DNA from: Promethearchaeota archaeon
GTDB taxonomy: Archaea > Asgardarchaeota > Lokiarchaeia > Sigynarchaeales > SOKP01
Reading direction: 5' to 3'
Length of the DNA: 58,585 nucleotides
NCBI GenBank assembly: GCA_030620005.1
Contig: JAUXAJ010000002.1
Span: 1-58,585, forward strand
Positions 27,140 to 36,878 of this stretch are shown piece by piece. Below the pieces are notes generated by a model that ran no database searches, was not told where the DNA came from, and saw only the letters and a program-made list of their open reading frames with translations. Positions within the stretch are counted from its first letter, which is position 1; the number at the start of each line of letters is the position of its first letter. The translations under genes and the position numbers were made by a program.

Positions 27140-29431
27140 CTATTTATAGAAATCGGCATTAGATTCTTTAATGTTTCGTGTTTCTGTTATCTGCTTTGCC
27201 ATTTGTTCGTATTGATCAACGATCGCTTTTGGTAACGATGATTTAATTTTAGATATGGCAAATTCGAAGTGTTTATTTTCTATTTTATCTAAATCCTCCA
27301 TTTTCTCTCTTATAGCCTGCATTCCTGCTTCTCGGCATACGTTCTCTAAATCTGCGCCGCTATATCCTTCAGTCTCGCGAGCAATTTTTTTCAATGAAAC
27401 GTCATTGTCCAAAGGCATGCTTTTTGCGTGCACATTTAAAATCTGTAGCCTAGCTTCGAAATCTGGAGCGTGCACGTATAATAATCTATCAAATCTTCCA
27501 GGCCTTAAAAATGCCGGATCAACAATATCAGGTCTATTTGTGCTTGCCATTACTACAACGCCCTTTCTGTTCTCCACTCCATCGATCTCAACTAGCATCT
27601 GGTTTACTATTGAAGCAAATGTGTGAGTTCCCGAAGAATCCCCCCTACCCGAAGTGATTGCATCTATCTCGTCGAAGTAAACGATGGATGGCGCAGCCTG
27701 ACGTGCTTTTCTAAAAATCTCTCTCATGGCCCTTTCGCTTTCTCCAACCCATTTAGAAAAAATCTCTGGTCCTTTGATTGAAATAAAGTTCGATTGGCTT
27801 TCGGTCGCAACTGCTTTTGCTAGAAGAGTTTTTCCGCATCCTGGAGGTCCAAAAAGAAGAATTCCATTTAACGGGCGGATACCTGCTCTTTCGAATAATT
27901 TCATGTATTTTAAAGGCCATTCAACAGCCTCTTTTAATTCCTCTTTAACGCTTTCTAGTCCTCCTATATCGTCCCAAAACACGTTTGGTATTTCAACCAT
28001 GACTTCTCGCATTGCAGAAGGCTCAATCATGTTTAATGCTTGTACGAAATCATCGCCTTTTATTACTAACTCTTGGATAATATCACTTGGAATTGGTTCA
28101 TCTAAATTGATTTTTGGGAGAATCCGCCTTAAAGAAAACATTGCTGCTTCTCTGCACACTGCCATCATGTCTGCTCCAACGAACCCGTGGCTTATTTCGG
28201 CATATTTACCAAGGTCTACATCTTCATCAAGAGGCATCCCTCTGGTATGAATTTGTAAGATTTCTTTACGACCTTTTACATTAGGAACTCCAAATTCAAT
28301 TTCTCGATCGAATCGTCCTGGTCTTCTCAGCGCTTCGTCGAGTGAGTTGATTCTATTCGTAGCACCAATGCAAATGACCTCTCCCCTTGCCTGTAATCCA
28401 TCTAACAACGAGAGTAACTGAGAAACTACGCGTCTTTCGACTTCTCCAGATGTATCCATTCTTTTTGGGGCGATTGAATCTATCTCGTCTATAAAGATTA
28501 TTGACGGGGCGTTTCTTTCTGCTTCACTAAAAATTTCTCGAAGTCGTCCTTCGCTCGCACCGTAAAATTTGCTCATGATCTCTGGACCGTTTATGGTAAT
28601 AAAGTACGCACTAGATTCTTGAGAGACCGCTTTCGCCATTAGAGTCTTTCCAGTTCCTGAAGGACCGTATAACAATACTCCTTTTGGAGGGTCTATATTC
28701 AATCTATGAAACAGTTCTGGATGTTTAAGTGGTAACTCAACCATTTCTCTAATTTTCTGAATCTCCTCGGTTAAACCTCCAACGTCGTCATATGTGACGA
28801 TTCCACCAGACACATTCAAGACAGCAACTCTTTTGTTTATTCTTATTCTCGTGTTTCGAGTAATTTTAACTATTTTATTTGACGGTCTTGTATTCTCTAC
28901 TATCAATCTTAGATTACCTAAGGTTGGTCGTTTTGTTTTCGACATTTTAAACATCTTCATGAATTCATTCATTGGATTGTCAGGATCGGTCTTTTGCACG
29001 AAAGCTCCCAAAACATCTATTATATCTCCAATAACCACGGGTTTGTCTATTAATTTTCCTTTAATCGCTTCTGCCTGTCTTTTTAAATCCACATTGGGTC
29101 TAGTTGGCGTTAAAATGACCTCTTGAGCTGAAAAGACTTCGCCCAATTTCAAGGTAATGAATTCTCCTATGGTAGCTCCAGCATTAAGGCGCATTAGGCC
29201 GTCTAAAAGAGCAATTCTCCTCCCTTTATCGGCTATACTTGATACCACAATACCCGTTGTTTTTTTTTTACCTTTAATTTCGACTATATTGCCAGTAGCT
29301 AAGCCTAACTCAGATAAAACATCTGAATCAATGTAGCATAAGCCTCGCCCGCTTCGATTCTTTTCTAGTTTTTCTACTCTTAATTTAACAATCCCAATTT
29401 CTTGTTTTTCTCGCGACATGTTCAAACTCAA
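27140..29431 (-). CDS. cdc48: CDC48/VCP-type AAA ATPase
   Basis: This 763-residue protein is full length for archaeal VAT/CDC48. It has an N-terminal double-psi beta-barrel substrate domain (residues 1 to about 190) followed by two AAA modules. Module D1 has [13 protein letters not shown] and [12 protein letters not shown]. Module D2 has [13 protein letters not shown] and [13 protein letters not shown]. Each has its arginine-finger region ([14 protein letters not shown]). CDC48 unfolds proteins and feeds them to the proteasome. The C-terminus ends shortly after D2 with no HbYX-type tail that I can see. The gene ends at TAG and lies in the same direction as the PSTK gene upstream. Confidence 0.96.
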   Translation of the reverse strand: MSLNMSREKQEIGIVKLRVEKLEKNRSGRGLCYIDSDVLSELGLATGNIVEIKGKKKTTGIVVSSIADKGRRIALLDGLMRLNAGATIGEFITLKLGEVFSAQEVILTPTRPNVDLKRQAEAIKGKLIDKPVVIGDIIDVLGAFVQKTDPDNPMNEFMKMFKMSKTKRPTLGNLRLIVENTRPSNKIVKITRNTRIRINKRVAVLNVSGGIVTYDDVGGLTEEIQKIREMVELPLKHPELFHRLNIDPPKGVLLYGPSGTGKTLMAKAVSQESSAYFITINGPEIMSKFYGASEGRLREIFSEAERNAPSIIFIDEIDSIAPKRMDTSGEVERRVVSQLLSLLDGLQARGEVICIGATNRINSLDEALRRPGRFDREIEFGVPNVKGRKEILQIHTRGMPLDEDVDLGKYAEISHGFVGADMMAVCREAAMFSLRRILPKINLDEPIPSDIIQELVIKGDDFVQALNMIEPSAMREVMVEIPNVFWDDIGGLESVKEELKEAVEWPLKYMKLFERAGIRPLNGILLFGPPGCGKTLLAKAVATESQSNFISIKGPEIFSKWVGESERAMREIFRKARQAAPSIVYFDEIDAITSGRGDSSGTHTFASIVNQMLVEIDGVENRKGVVVMASTNRPDIVDPAFLRPGRFDRLLYVHAPDFEARLQILNVHAKSMPLDNDVSLKKIARETEGYSGADLENVCREAGMQAIREKMEDLDKIENKHFEFAISKIKSSLPKAIVDQYEQMAKQITETRNIKESNADFYK

Positions 29432-29517
29432 AGAAATAAAAAATTTAAAAAAAAAATTAACTTTAACTACTAAAATATTTTATGGTTTATTTTTTTTTCC
29501 ATTATTTTTTAAAAGTT

Positions 29518-30336
29518 CTATTCGTGAAATTTTGTAGCGATTTTTATCTTTAATGCGCGTTCTAAATGTTTAATGAAAGTATTTTTCATTTCTAATTCGT
29601 TTAGAGAACTATTCAAGTTATTTTTAATGAAAATCTTTCTGTTTTTAATAAGTCTATTTTTTATCGAATGAAATCGGGGCTCTTGTAGTAATATTCCAAT
29701 GATCCTCCGAGTAACACGATCTAATTTCTGGTTATTGGACATTAATTCCCGATTTTCGATTACTTTTTCTTTTAAGTTGTTTTTAGACCTTTTCATTGTC
29801 AAATATATTCGATCTATTAATTGCTCTATAATTTCGTTTAAATCTATCTTTTTTGAGAAGTCGAATTTATCAAAAGCGAAATCCCAGCTATATCTATCGA
29901 AATTATCAAACTTTTCGTGAATATTTTGAATTAAATCGTTTGGAATAGGTGTTCCTCTAAATTCATTCCATTCTAAACAGGTCTTAAGGGGTGTTGAAAT
30001 ATGAACGATAAAAAATTTTACCTTAAAGTTATCAGCCATCTCCTTTAAATCGTGTCTCATGCTGGTGTAGTAATTTAAATCGTCGCTAATAACTATTTTT
30101 CCTTTTTCTAAAGCAGATTTTACTGCTTTTAAAGTTCTCTCCCTTACGATCTTCTCCTTTTCGTGATCAAATTCATCAGGTGATATTGAGTATCGTATTT
30201 TATCGGGATCTATGATTTCAACTTTAGGATTGATTTGATTCCTTTCAAGAATGTTTTTAAACCTACGGGCAAAAGTCGTCTTCCCCGAAGAGGGCAGTCC
30301 TGCCAAGCAAATTAAAAAATTAGCGGATAAATTCAT
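29518..30336 (-). CDS. pstK: O-phosphoseryl-tRNA(Sec) kinase (PSTK)
   Basis: This 272-residue protein has the P-loop GLPSSGKTTF near residues 13-22 and ISDDLNYYTSMRHDL, the hallmark motif of PSTK, plus RGTPIPNDLI. The C-terminal tRNA-binding domain includes DRVTRRIIGILL as in archaeal PSTK. The enzyme phosphorylates Ser-tRNA(Sec), the first archaeal/eukaryotic step of selenocysteine formation. Its presence implies that this organism uses selenocysteine, so TGA codons may be coding in some of its genes. Its ATG overlaps the stop of the GIY-YIG gene (ATGA). KTI12 is a relative with the same P-loop domain, but the NYYxSMR motif and tail favour PSTK. Confidence 0.82.
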   Translation of the reverse strand: MNLSANFLICLAGLPSSGKTTFARRFKNILERNQINPKVEIIDPDKIRYSISPDEFDHEKEKIVRERTLKAVKSALEKGKIVISDDLNYYTSMRHDLKEMADNFKVKFFIVHISTPLKTCLEWNEFRGTPIPNDLIQNIHEKFDNFDRYSWDFAFDKFDFSKKIDLNEIIEQLIDRIYLTMKRSKNNLKEKVIENRELMSNNQKLDRVTRRIIGILLQEPRFHSIKNRLIKNRKIFIKNNLNSSLNELEMKNTFIKHLERALKIKIATKFHE

Positions 30337-30602
30337 TTGGAATTAAAATTTAATATTAATTGGTTTTTTTCTTGCCTTGAATATTTTTTTATTTCGAATT
30401 CCCTGTTAATTGCTCGCTTTCTTTGCGTGTATGTCTCAAAATATTTTAATTCAATTTTTTTTTTTCCACGACAATATTTTGACCCGTTCCCATTTTTATG
30501 TTCCGATAATCTTCTATATAGATCTTTGGTGTATCCCGTATAGAAAGTTTTTCTTCCGTTTTTTGCCACAGTTTCGAGCACATACACGTAATAAACAGGC
30601 AT
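30333..30602 (-). CDS. GIY-YIG nuclease domain protein
   Basis: This 89-residue single-domain protein has YYVYVLET for the GIY strand, FYTGYTKDL for the YIG strand, and the following RRLSEHKNG with the catalytic Arg/His region. It matches the UPF0213/SLX1-like small GIY-YIG group. Such proteins cut DNA or are nuclease-like with unknown targets. Its stop TGA overlaps the ATG of the PSTK gene, so translation is probably coupled. The functional link between the two is unknown and may be only positional. Confidence 0.88.
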   Translation of the reverse strand: MPVYYVYVLETVAKNGRKTFYTGYTKDLYRRLSEHKNGNGSKYCRGKKKIELKYFETYTQRKRAINREFEIKKYSRQEKNQLILNFNSK

Positions 30603-30754
30603 GAAGATTACCTCTAATTTAAGAATAGATTTTTAATATATATATGTTTTATGTTAAATATATTATTCATTATTAAATCCTTAGGGAAAAAGGTTAAAAC
30701 TAATATATGGATGGTATTTTTTTTTAATTAGTATCTACAGTTTAAATTTATTAG

Positions 30755-31405
30755 GTGATTGAAATTTATAAGTTAGGGCTTCCCGGGATTTTCCTTATCA
30801 AATGGGACGAAGTAGAAGGAGGTGTGGTCTATTTAAAATGTCCCGATGATTTAGATATTCCTGAAAATGTTGTCCAACAGATCCAAATTTCACACGATTT
30901 TGTAGAATCAAAAATTACACTTAAAGAAAAAGATTGGAATTCAATTTCTTATTATAATACAAACAAGCAATTGATTACGGTTTTAATATTAGATAAATAC
31001 GCTGATTCTTCCGATTATACCGAATTAATCGAGGATTTTAATAGAGAACTCGATAAAAATGTATCAGAACAAGCTATTTTGAAAAAAATGAACCTTATTT
31101 TAAATGCAAATGTTTTTCGAACTAAAGACGAAGTCATTTTAAAAATTTCTAATGAACTTGCTCAAATGAAAATGAAAAATTTCGATTTGGAATCTAGGTT
31201 TGAAAAAGTCATGAATTCTGACCATTTAAACGTCAAGAACAAGATACTAGTTCTGTTAACAAAAAACGACGGATTAAATTTTAATGAAATTAAAAAAGCA
31301 ATAAATACAAGCAAGAGAAGGTTAGAAAAAGAAATTAAAATGCTTGTAAAAGATGAAACAATAGGCTATGATGAGAATCATGATAATTATTATTTAATAT
31401 TTTGA
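30755..31405 (+). CDS. Longin/roadblock-like sensor with C-terminal winged helix
   Basis: The first 100 residues of this 216-residue protein look like a small alpha/beta sensor: IYKLGLPGIFLIKW, then strands SISYYNTN and QLITVLILDKYA, then a helix. The last 60 residues (NKILVLLTKNDGLNFNEIKKAI, then RRLEKEIKMLVKD) form a winged helix-turn-helix. The N-terminus recalls longin/roadblock-type domains common in Asgard archaea but is not certain. The same two-part layout is seen at 55413-56174. Start is GTG. A role in transcription or GTPase regulation are both possible. Confidence 0.55.
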   Translation: MIEIYKLGLPGIFLIKWDEVEGGVVYLKCPDDLDIPENVVQQIQISHDFVESKITLKEKDWNSISYYNTNKQLITVLILDKYADSSDYTELIEDFNRELDKNVSEQAILKKMNLILNANVFRTKDEVILKISNELAQMKMKNFDLESRFEKVMNSDHLNVKNKILVLLTKNDGLNFNEIKKAINTSKRRLEKEIKMLVKDETIGYDENHDNYYLIF

Positions 31406-31486
31406 ACTGATCTATTTAAAAAAATGAACTCTTGAGTTGTTATTTTTTGTTTTAATAAAGAAGAATTAATAGATTGCGTTATCAAT

Positions 31487-32647
31487 ATGAATATTACTGA
31501 AGACGAAAAAAATGAAGTGTTAAAAGTAATGGAATCCCAAATGTTAACTTTATTGATGGGAAATGTTGTAAAAAAATTTGAAAAAGAATTCGCCAATTAC
31601 ATCGGAGTAAAACACGCGGTTGGAGTCAATTCTGGAACGGCTGCTCTACACGCTGCCATTGCCTCGTTAGATATAGGTCCCGGTGACGAAGTTATCATTC
31701 CTCCATTTACTTTTATAGCAACTGCTAGTTCCATTTTGCACAATAACGCCATACCCGTATTTGCTGATATAGACGATAAGACTTATACGTTAAACCCTGA
31801 GTCGGTAAAAAAAATGATTACAGAAAGAACGAAGGCCATAATTCCAGTTCATTTAGCTGGTGTAACAGCTGATATAGATCCACTTTTAGAAATTGCAAGA
31901 GAAAACAATCTTTTTATCGTTGAAGACGCGTGCCAGTCTCACGGAGCCAAATATAAAGGTAAAAAAGTTGGCTCAATTGGAGATTTAGGAGCGTTTAGTT
32001 TCTATCCTTCAAAAAACATTACAACTGGAGAAGGTGGAATGATTACAACAAATGACGATAGATTAGCTGAACAATGCAGGTTATTGCGTCACCACGGAGA
32101 ACCTTCATGGTACGTCTACAACCGTTTAGGCTGGAACTATCGGATGACTGAAATTCAAGGCGCTATCGGACGAGTTCAATTAAAAAAAATTGAAGATTAT
32201 GTAAGAATAAGGAATGAAAACGCTCAATATCTCAATGATGCTATAGAAAATATTGATGGAGTAGACCCTCAATTCGTGCCAGAATATTGTCAACCCGCAT
32301 TCAATTATTGGATTGGTCGCATTCGTCCCAAAATACTTGGTTTAAACAAAGAACAATTCATTGAAAAGTTTCCGAGAAGTAAGATTCTTTATCCTAAACC
32401 TCTTTACGAAACTAAATTATTTCAAGAAAAAACGGCTTATCCTAAAGGTTGTCCCTGGTCGTGTTCTTTTTACGGTAAAGAGATTGACTATTCTAAAATA
32501 AAATTACCGGTTGTTGAAAAAGTCACTAAAGAAATATTTGCCTTAGATATTTTTCCCGGAATAAGTAAAAAAGTATTAGATGAAAATATTAACGTAATGA
32601 AAAGATTACACGATAGATATCATCTACATAATATTTCTATTTTATAA
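31487..32647 (+). CDS. DegT/DnrJ/EryC1-family aminotransferase
   Basis: This 386-residue PLP enzyme transfers an amino group to a keto-sugar nucleotide in most known relatives. It has VGVNSGTAALHAA, IIPPFTFIATAS, IVEDACQSHGAKY and the PLP Lys in FYPSKNITTGEGG. The family usually modifies UDP- or dTDP-linked sugars for glycans. The segment near residues 205-215 (WYVYNRLGWNYRMTEIQGA) is typical. A second member lies at 45049-46257 beside a Gfo/Idh gene. Here it is followed after 22 bases by an unknown gene. Confidence 0.9.
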   Translation: MNITEDEKNEVLKVMESQMLTLLMGNVVKKFEKEFANYIGVKHAVGVNSGTAALHAAIASLDIGPGDEVIIPPFTFIATASSILHNNAIPVFADIDDKTYTLNPESVKKMITERTKAIIPVHLAGVTADIDPLLEIARENNLFIVEDACQSHGAKYKGKKVGSIGDLGAFSFYPSKNITTGEGGMITTNDDRLAEQCRLLRHHGEPSWYVYNRLGWNYRMTEIQGAIGRVQLKKIEDYVRIRNENAQYLNDAIENIDGVDPQFVPEYCQPAFNYWIGRIRPKILGLNKEQFIEKFPRSKILYPKPLYETKLFQEKTAYPKGCPWSCSFYGKEIDYSKIKLPVVEKVTKEIFALDIFPGISKKVLDENINVMKRLHDRYHLHNISIL

Positions 32648-32669
32648 GTATCTTTAAAATTAATTAATT

Positions 32670-33008
32670 ATGTCCATTTCCTTAAAGGATAATAAGATAC
32701 TCCAAAATTTTCAGTCTTTAAATCTGTCTAAAATTAAGTATCAAACACCTTTAATTTTAAAAATGTTCGAAGTTCTAAACAAGTTAAACTTGAATAACGA
32801 AAGTAGGTATATTTTATGTAATTTCATTGATCAATATAGCGATCTTTTAGGAATTAAAGAAGATATCTATACGACTAACAATAATATAAATCTAAATCAA
32901 TTACTTTTATTGGCAATTAACAAGGCAAGGAAATCTAAACTACTAAACGCCTTATTCGAAGAATATTTTAATTCGATAAATGCAATTATAAAAAAAAAAG
33001 AAATTTAG
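32670..33008 (+). CDS. Hypothetical helical protein, 112 residues
   Basis: I do not recognise this protein. It is Asn/Leu/Lys-rich and helical, with no membrane span or motif; the end is a poly-Lys stretch KKKE. It follows the DegT gene closely on the same strand and may share its transcript. Confidence 0.5.
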   Translation: MSISLKDNKILQNFQSLNLSKIKYQTPLILKMFEVLNKLNLNNESRYILCNFIDQYSDLLGIKEDIYTTNNNINLNQLLLLAINKARKSKLLNALFEEYFNSINAIIKKKEI

Positions 33009-33171
33009 AGCAAATATTTACTATTTCTAAGACCAGTTAGTCGTTAAGACCCTTTACTACCATGAGTTAGGAGTATTATTCCTTTACTTGAGAAGAGTTT
33101 TAGGTTTCGTGATTTGAAAAGTTACATGCTTTTAAATTTAATAGTTTAAGGCGAAAATCTTTTTAAAACTA

Positions 33172-33363
33172 ATGATATATCTTCAATTCTCTCACGAAAA
33201 AGTAAAAAATACAGAAGAAATTACCGATGGAATTATAATTGATTATGGAGAGAATGATAACATCATTAAAATTGAAATTTTAAATTATATTGAACGAAAC
33301 CTAAACCTTTACGAAATTATTCAAATGGGTGCTGAGGAAATAATACCCGTGATAGCAGAATAG
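33172..33363 (+). CDS. DUF2283-family protein
   Basis: This 63-residue protein matches the DUF2283 pattern: FSHEKVKNTEEITDGIIIDY, then a short turn and IIKIEILNYIER. Members often lie next to DUF4258 proteins in toxin-antitoxin-like pairs, but no partner is visible in the flanking 150 bases on either side. The start ATG follows an AT-rich leader. Confidence 0.75.
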   Translation: MIYLQFSHEKVKNTEEITDGIIIDYGENDNIIKIEILNYIERNLNLYEIIQMGAEEIIPVIAE

Positions 33364-33522
33364 GAATAAAACTCACAAAATACGCCTTTCAACAGATTAA
33401 CCTCAGCGAAATAGAAAAAATAGAAATCTTTACTACTTTAAACGCTCCTGTCGAATAAGATCAGGATCATAAAGGTGTTTCCAAGTTAATGTTCTATTTA
33501 ACGCTTCTATTGCGGCTTAAAC

Positions 33523-34185
33523 TTATATTAAATCACAATAATAGAATCTATTTTCTCTTAAGACAATATCTCCTCGTGAAAAGGTCACTTTTTCCTTGAA
33601 GATTGGTCCATTATATACAAAAGAGTGAAATTCTCCATTTTCACCACAAGGGTCAACATTAAGTGGGAGTTCGGATAAGAATTGTTTATCAAATTTTCTT
33701 CCAACAAATTTTTTATCAAGAAATTGTGTGTTTACACAAGTTATAATTGCCTTAAATCCGAGATTTATAAACGCATTTGCGACCTCTAAGGTGTCTTTCA
33801 GCCATAATGGAAAAATTCCCTTTATTTCTAAAATAGATAATTTATCTTCTCGATATTTTCGTACATCCTCTAAGAAAATATCACCAAAAGCGACGGAAAA
33901 AGGCCCATCCCGTAAATATTTCTTTAGAACGGTAAACATCTTAGTGTCATATTCCTTATTTGAAGAATTTTTGGATAATAATACCTTTTCAAGAGGGAGA
34001 CCTAAGGATTCAGCTTGGCGTTCAAGTAGAATTTTCCGTACTCCATGCATGCTAATTCTATCATAATCCTCTGTAATTGTTGTGAGTAATGAAATTATAT
34101 CATAATTCTCAGATTTTAAGAGCTCGTGCAGGGTTAGAGCACAGTCTTTTCCACCGCTCCACGAAAGAAGCACTTTCTCTTTCAT
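33523..34185 (-). CDS. dph6: Dph6-type diphthine-ammonia ligase (ATP pyrophosphatase)
   Basis: This 220-residue protein begins LLSWSGGKDC, the PP-loop that binds ATP in N-type ATP pyrophosphatases. It also has AFGDIFLEDVRKYRED and DPCGENGEFHSFVYNGPIF, both typical of the Dph6/COG2102 family. Dph6 performs the last step of diphthamide formation on the elongation factor 2 histidine. It is a stand-alone domain, as in archaea. The deoxyhypusine synthase at 41.3 kb modifies another translation factor. The gene is alone on its strand here. Confidence 0.88.
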   Translation of the reverse strand: MKEKVLLSWSGGKDCALTLHELLKSENYDIISLLTTITEDYDRISMHGVRKILLERQAESLGLPLEKVLLSKNSSNKEYDTKMFTVLKKYLRDGPFSVAFGDIFLEDVRKYREDKLSILEIKGIFPLWLKDTLEVANAFINLGFKAIITCVNTQFLDKKFVGRKFDKQFLSELPLNVDPCGENGEFHSFVYNGPIFKEKVTFSRGDIVLRENRFYYCDLI

Positions 34186-34302
34186 AATAAATCAAAATAA
34201 CGATTATTCATTTGAGATTTTAATTTCCTAATAAAGGAAAAAAGTAATTTCTTAAATATTAAGGGTACATTATCATCCAATATAAAAAATTCATTTTTTT
34301 AA

Positions 34303-34616
34303 TTATTTAAAATACTTTTTAGAATCCTCAATTTCAGCAATTATTTCTTCCTTGGCTTGGTCTGGAGGGCGTATATTTTCTTTTTGAACATATTCCATTA
34401 TTTATTAAGAGATACATTTGCTTGCGAAGCCTCTTCTTGCAGGCTGACGATGCCTTTTTAAAATAATTCCGTCATCTGTTCTGTTTCATGCTCTTTTAAC
34501 TCTTGTAATATGAATTTCCTTACAAGAGCTGAACGATCGATACTTTCTTTTTCTGCGATTTTATCCAATTTTTTTGCCATTTCATCATCTATTCTTGTGC
34601 TTATTGTTTTATTCAT
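34303..34616 (-). pseudogene. Broken ribbon-helix-helix/UPF0175-type antitoxin gene
   Basis: From ATG 34616 the frame reads KTISTRIDDEMAKKLDKIA and SALVRKFILQEL, a ribbon-helix-helix start, and meets TAA at 34458-34460. The frame continues with KGIVSLQEEASQANVSL, then a one-base shift is needed to reach YVQKENIRPPDQAKEEI and the final KKYFK. Together these give the usual UPF0175-like antitoxin layout. With a stop and a frameshift it is not functional as a whole, though a 51-residue RHH peptide could still be made. No toxin gene is seen. Confidence 0.72.
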
Positions 34617-34733
34617 ATCTTTCTCCCTCATCTGATATTAATTCCACATTAAATTATATAAATGTAATGTAATGCTTTAATAAACACCATCGCTCAAATA
34701 AACGTAATGTTGGTTTAGGTCCGGCTTTTTTCG

Positions 34734-35369
34734 CTAAATAAATGTGATGTCTTGATAGTCACCATCGCTTAATTTATCCTTGGCAACGCTATATTCACGC
34801 ACATCTATATTAAGTTGAAGAACGGCCTGTCTAACTATTTCCTTGTTCTTGGCGCCCGTGCACACGATGCGACCCGTTGAAAAGATCAAGAACACAGTTT
34901 TTGGGTCTTTCATGCGATAGATAAGACCGGGAAAAACTTCGGGCTCGTACATCGCAGACTCCATTACTATTGCCGCCTTGTTCAAGTCAATATTCGTGTG
35001 TAAATCGCCCGACGCTACGATATTTTGAATAGTGATAACGGGTTTGCTCACATTGATCCCAGCCTTCTTTATGTTTTTTAAGACCTTGGCTACTACCGCA
35101 TCCGCTTGGTCTGCCCTCCTCATGCCAGTTACGACCATTTTCCCCGTTGAAAATACGAGAACTGTCGCTCTTGGCTTTTGAATTCTCATCACTAGACCAG
35201 GGAAGCGTTCGGGATTGTATTCCACTTCAGCGTAATAACGGGCTAGTTTAAGTAAATCTATCTTTTCAGTTATCTCGACTACTACTGTGGCAACAACATT
35301 TTCAATTTTATAGTCAAGATTTTCTTCGAAGTTGTATTCTTCTTCGTCTTCTATTTCTTTTTTAGACAT
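34734..35369 (-). CDS. tbp: TATA-box-binding protein
   Basis: This 211-residue protein is the general transcription factor TBP. It has two saddle repeats of about 90 residues. Repeat one includes NPERFPGLVMRIQKPRATVL and FSTGKMVVTG; repeat two includes PEVFPGLIYRMKDPKTVFLI and FSTGRIVCTGA. It has an acidic N-terminal tail (residues 1-18) and a C-terminal tail of about 20 residues. The gene is monocistronic, followed by the broken antitoxin gene. Confidence 0.96.
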   Translation of the reverse strand: MSKKEIEDEEEYNFEENLDYKIENVVATVVVEITEKIDLLKLARYYAEVEYNPERFPGLVMRIQKPRATVLVFSTGKMVVTGMRRADQADAVVAKVLKNIKKAGINVSKPVITIQNIVASGDLHTNIDLNKAAIVMESAMYEPEVFPGLIYRMKDPKTVFLIFSTGRIVCTGAKNKEIVRQAVLQLNIDVREYSVAKDKLSDGDYQDITFI

Positions 35370-35550
35370 GTAAACTCATTTAAAATTATCTTATTAAAAA
35401 TTAAGGTAGTTATCATTTATAAAGGTTGATTTATAAAGAGACCATTGAATTTAATTGAAAAAAATTTGGAAAAACTTGGACATTTTAATGTAAAACTCAA
35501 TATTTTGAAAATGAAGAATTTTGAAGTTTTAATAATAATTAGAAAATTTG

Positions 35551-36078
35551 TTAACTATTAATTTTATCTAAAATCACTTTTATTAAATCCTTAAAAGCTG
35601 ATTCAACAAAATCACCAGTTTTAGCCGATGTAATGATAAGTTCCATTCCAAGACTTTTCGCAAACTCTTGGGCTTCTTCCTTAGAGACTTTTATTTGTTT
35701 TACTAAATCAGACTTATTACCTATTAGAATTATTGGTTCATTTCCCCTAGCCTTTTTAAAGGACGATATCCAATCGTTGAGTTTTTCAAACGACGTTCTG
35801 TTTGTCATGTCAAAAATTATTAATCCCCCATTTGCGCCTTCTAAATACAATCTCCGCAAACTCCTGAAGCTTTCTTGACCTCCAAGGTCCCATATTTGCG
35901 CCGTAGCTCCACCATATCCTTCAATGGTCGTGTCTTTTTTCAAAAGGTTTACTCCTAAAGTTGCTTTATAATTGTCTCGAAATTTATTTTCGATAAATCG
36001 GTATACTAAGCTGGTCTTGCCCACATTTGCTTCGCCCAGTAAACAAATTTTTACAATATAATTCCTCTCTGACATCAT
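35551..36078 (-). CDS. Ras/Rab-like small GTPase (tandem paralogue 1)
   Basis: This 175-residue GTPase has P-loop GEANVGKT at 15-22, switch I TLGVN, G3 DLGGQE at 64-69, G4 NKSD at 121-124 and G5 TSAK at 150-153. It shares RFIENKF, TLGVNLLKKD, IWDLGGQ and LYLEG with the next gene, 164 bases upstream on the same strand, so the pair arose by tandem duplication. No lipidation cysteine is present. Confidence 0.92.
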   Translation of the reverse strand: MMSERNYIVKICLLGEANVGKTSLVYRFIENKFRDNYKATLGVNLLKKDTTIEGYGGATAQIWDLGGQESFRSLRRLYLEGANGGLIIFDMTNRTSFEKLNDWISSFKKARGNEPIILIGNKSDLVKQIKVSKEEAQEFAKSLGMELIITSAKTGDFVESAFKDLIKVILDKINS

Positions 36079-36242
36079 TTATCAATTCGATTAATAATTC
36101 TTGATGTTAATTCCTTCATTATAACATGATTTAATATTATTTATAGTTTTCCTCTTAACCATTAATTGAATTGATGAAAAAACCTATATTTCAAAATACA
36201 ATAGAAATAAAAAAGAAACAAAAAACAGGTTAAATATTTGAT

Positions 36243-36764
36243 TTAAGATTTAGCATCTTTTAAGATTGATTTTATTAAATCAATGAACGCAGCTTCAACG
36301 TTTTCGCCCGTTTTAGCGGAAGTTAATAAGAAATCCATGTTATTTTCTTTTGCGAAATCGCTCCCTTCTTGATCTGAGACTTGCATTTGGTCCTTTAAAT
36401 CTATTTTATTCCCTATTAAACACAAGAATTCGTTGTTGGCATGGGTCTTATAATCCGCTATCCAACTGTTAAGATTTTCAAACGACTCCTTATTTGTCAC
36501 GTCAAAAAGGACTAGTGCTCCTTTGGAACCTTCCAAATATAATTTACGCAAACTCTTAAAAGAATCTTGTCCTCCTAAATCCCAGATCTGGATTGAAACT
36601 CGCAATCCTTCAATATCTACATCTTTTTTCAAAAGATTTACGCCTAAAGTTGTTTTGTAATCTTCTGAAAACTTATTCTCAATAAATCTATAAACGCACG
36701 AAGTCTTGCCAACGTTTGGATCGCCAAGCAAACAAATTTTGAATTTAAAATCTGGTTCAGACAT
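36243..36764 (-). CDS. Ras/Rab-like small GTPase (tandem paralogue 2)
   Basis: The protein has P-loop GDPNVGKT, switch I TTLGVN, G3 DLGGQD, G4 NKID and G5 TSAK, a complete set. Glu after the catalytic Gln is replaced by Asp. I take ATG 36764 as the start; an in-frame GTG four codons upstream is possible. It is closest to the GTPase at 35551-36078. It has no C-terminal cysteine for prenylation. Confidence 0.92.
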   Translation of the reverse strand: MSEPDFKFKICLLGDPNVGKTSCVYRFIENKFSEDYKTTLGVNLLKKDVDIEGLRVSIQIWDLGGQDSFKSLRKLYLEGSKGALVLFDVTNKESFENLNSWIADYKTHANNEFLCLIGNKIDLKDQMQVSDQEGSDFAKENNMDFLLTSAKTGENVEAAFIDLIKSILKDAKS

Positions 36765-36878
36765 TAATAATTTCACTAAAGTATAATTAATTAATCCTAA
36801 TATAGAAATATCATCAATTAAACTATATAATAGTATTTATTTTTTCAAGATTAAAACAATTGAAGTAATCAAAACTTC

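Noticed and set aside
27726..28250. 174-residue plus-strand frame inside CDC48
   Set aside because: It lies fully antisense to the conserved AAA modules and is explained by codon bias of the real gene.
33009..33171. DUF4258-type toxin partner for the DUF2283 gene
   Set aside because: No reading frame with DUF4258 features is found upstream (33009-33171) or downstream (33364-33522).
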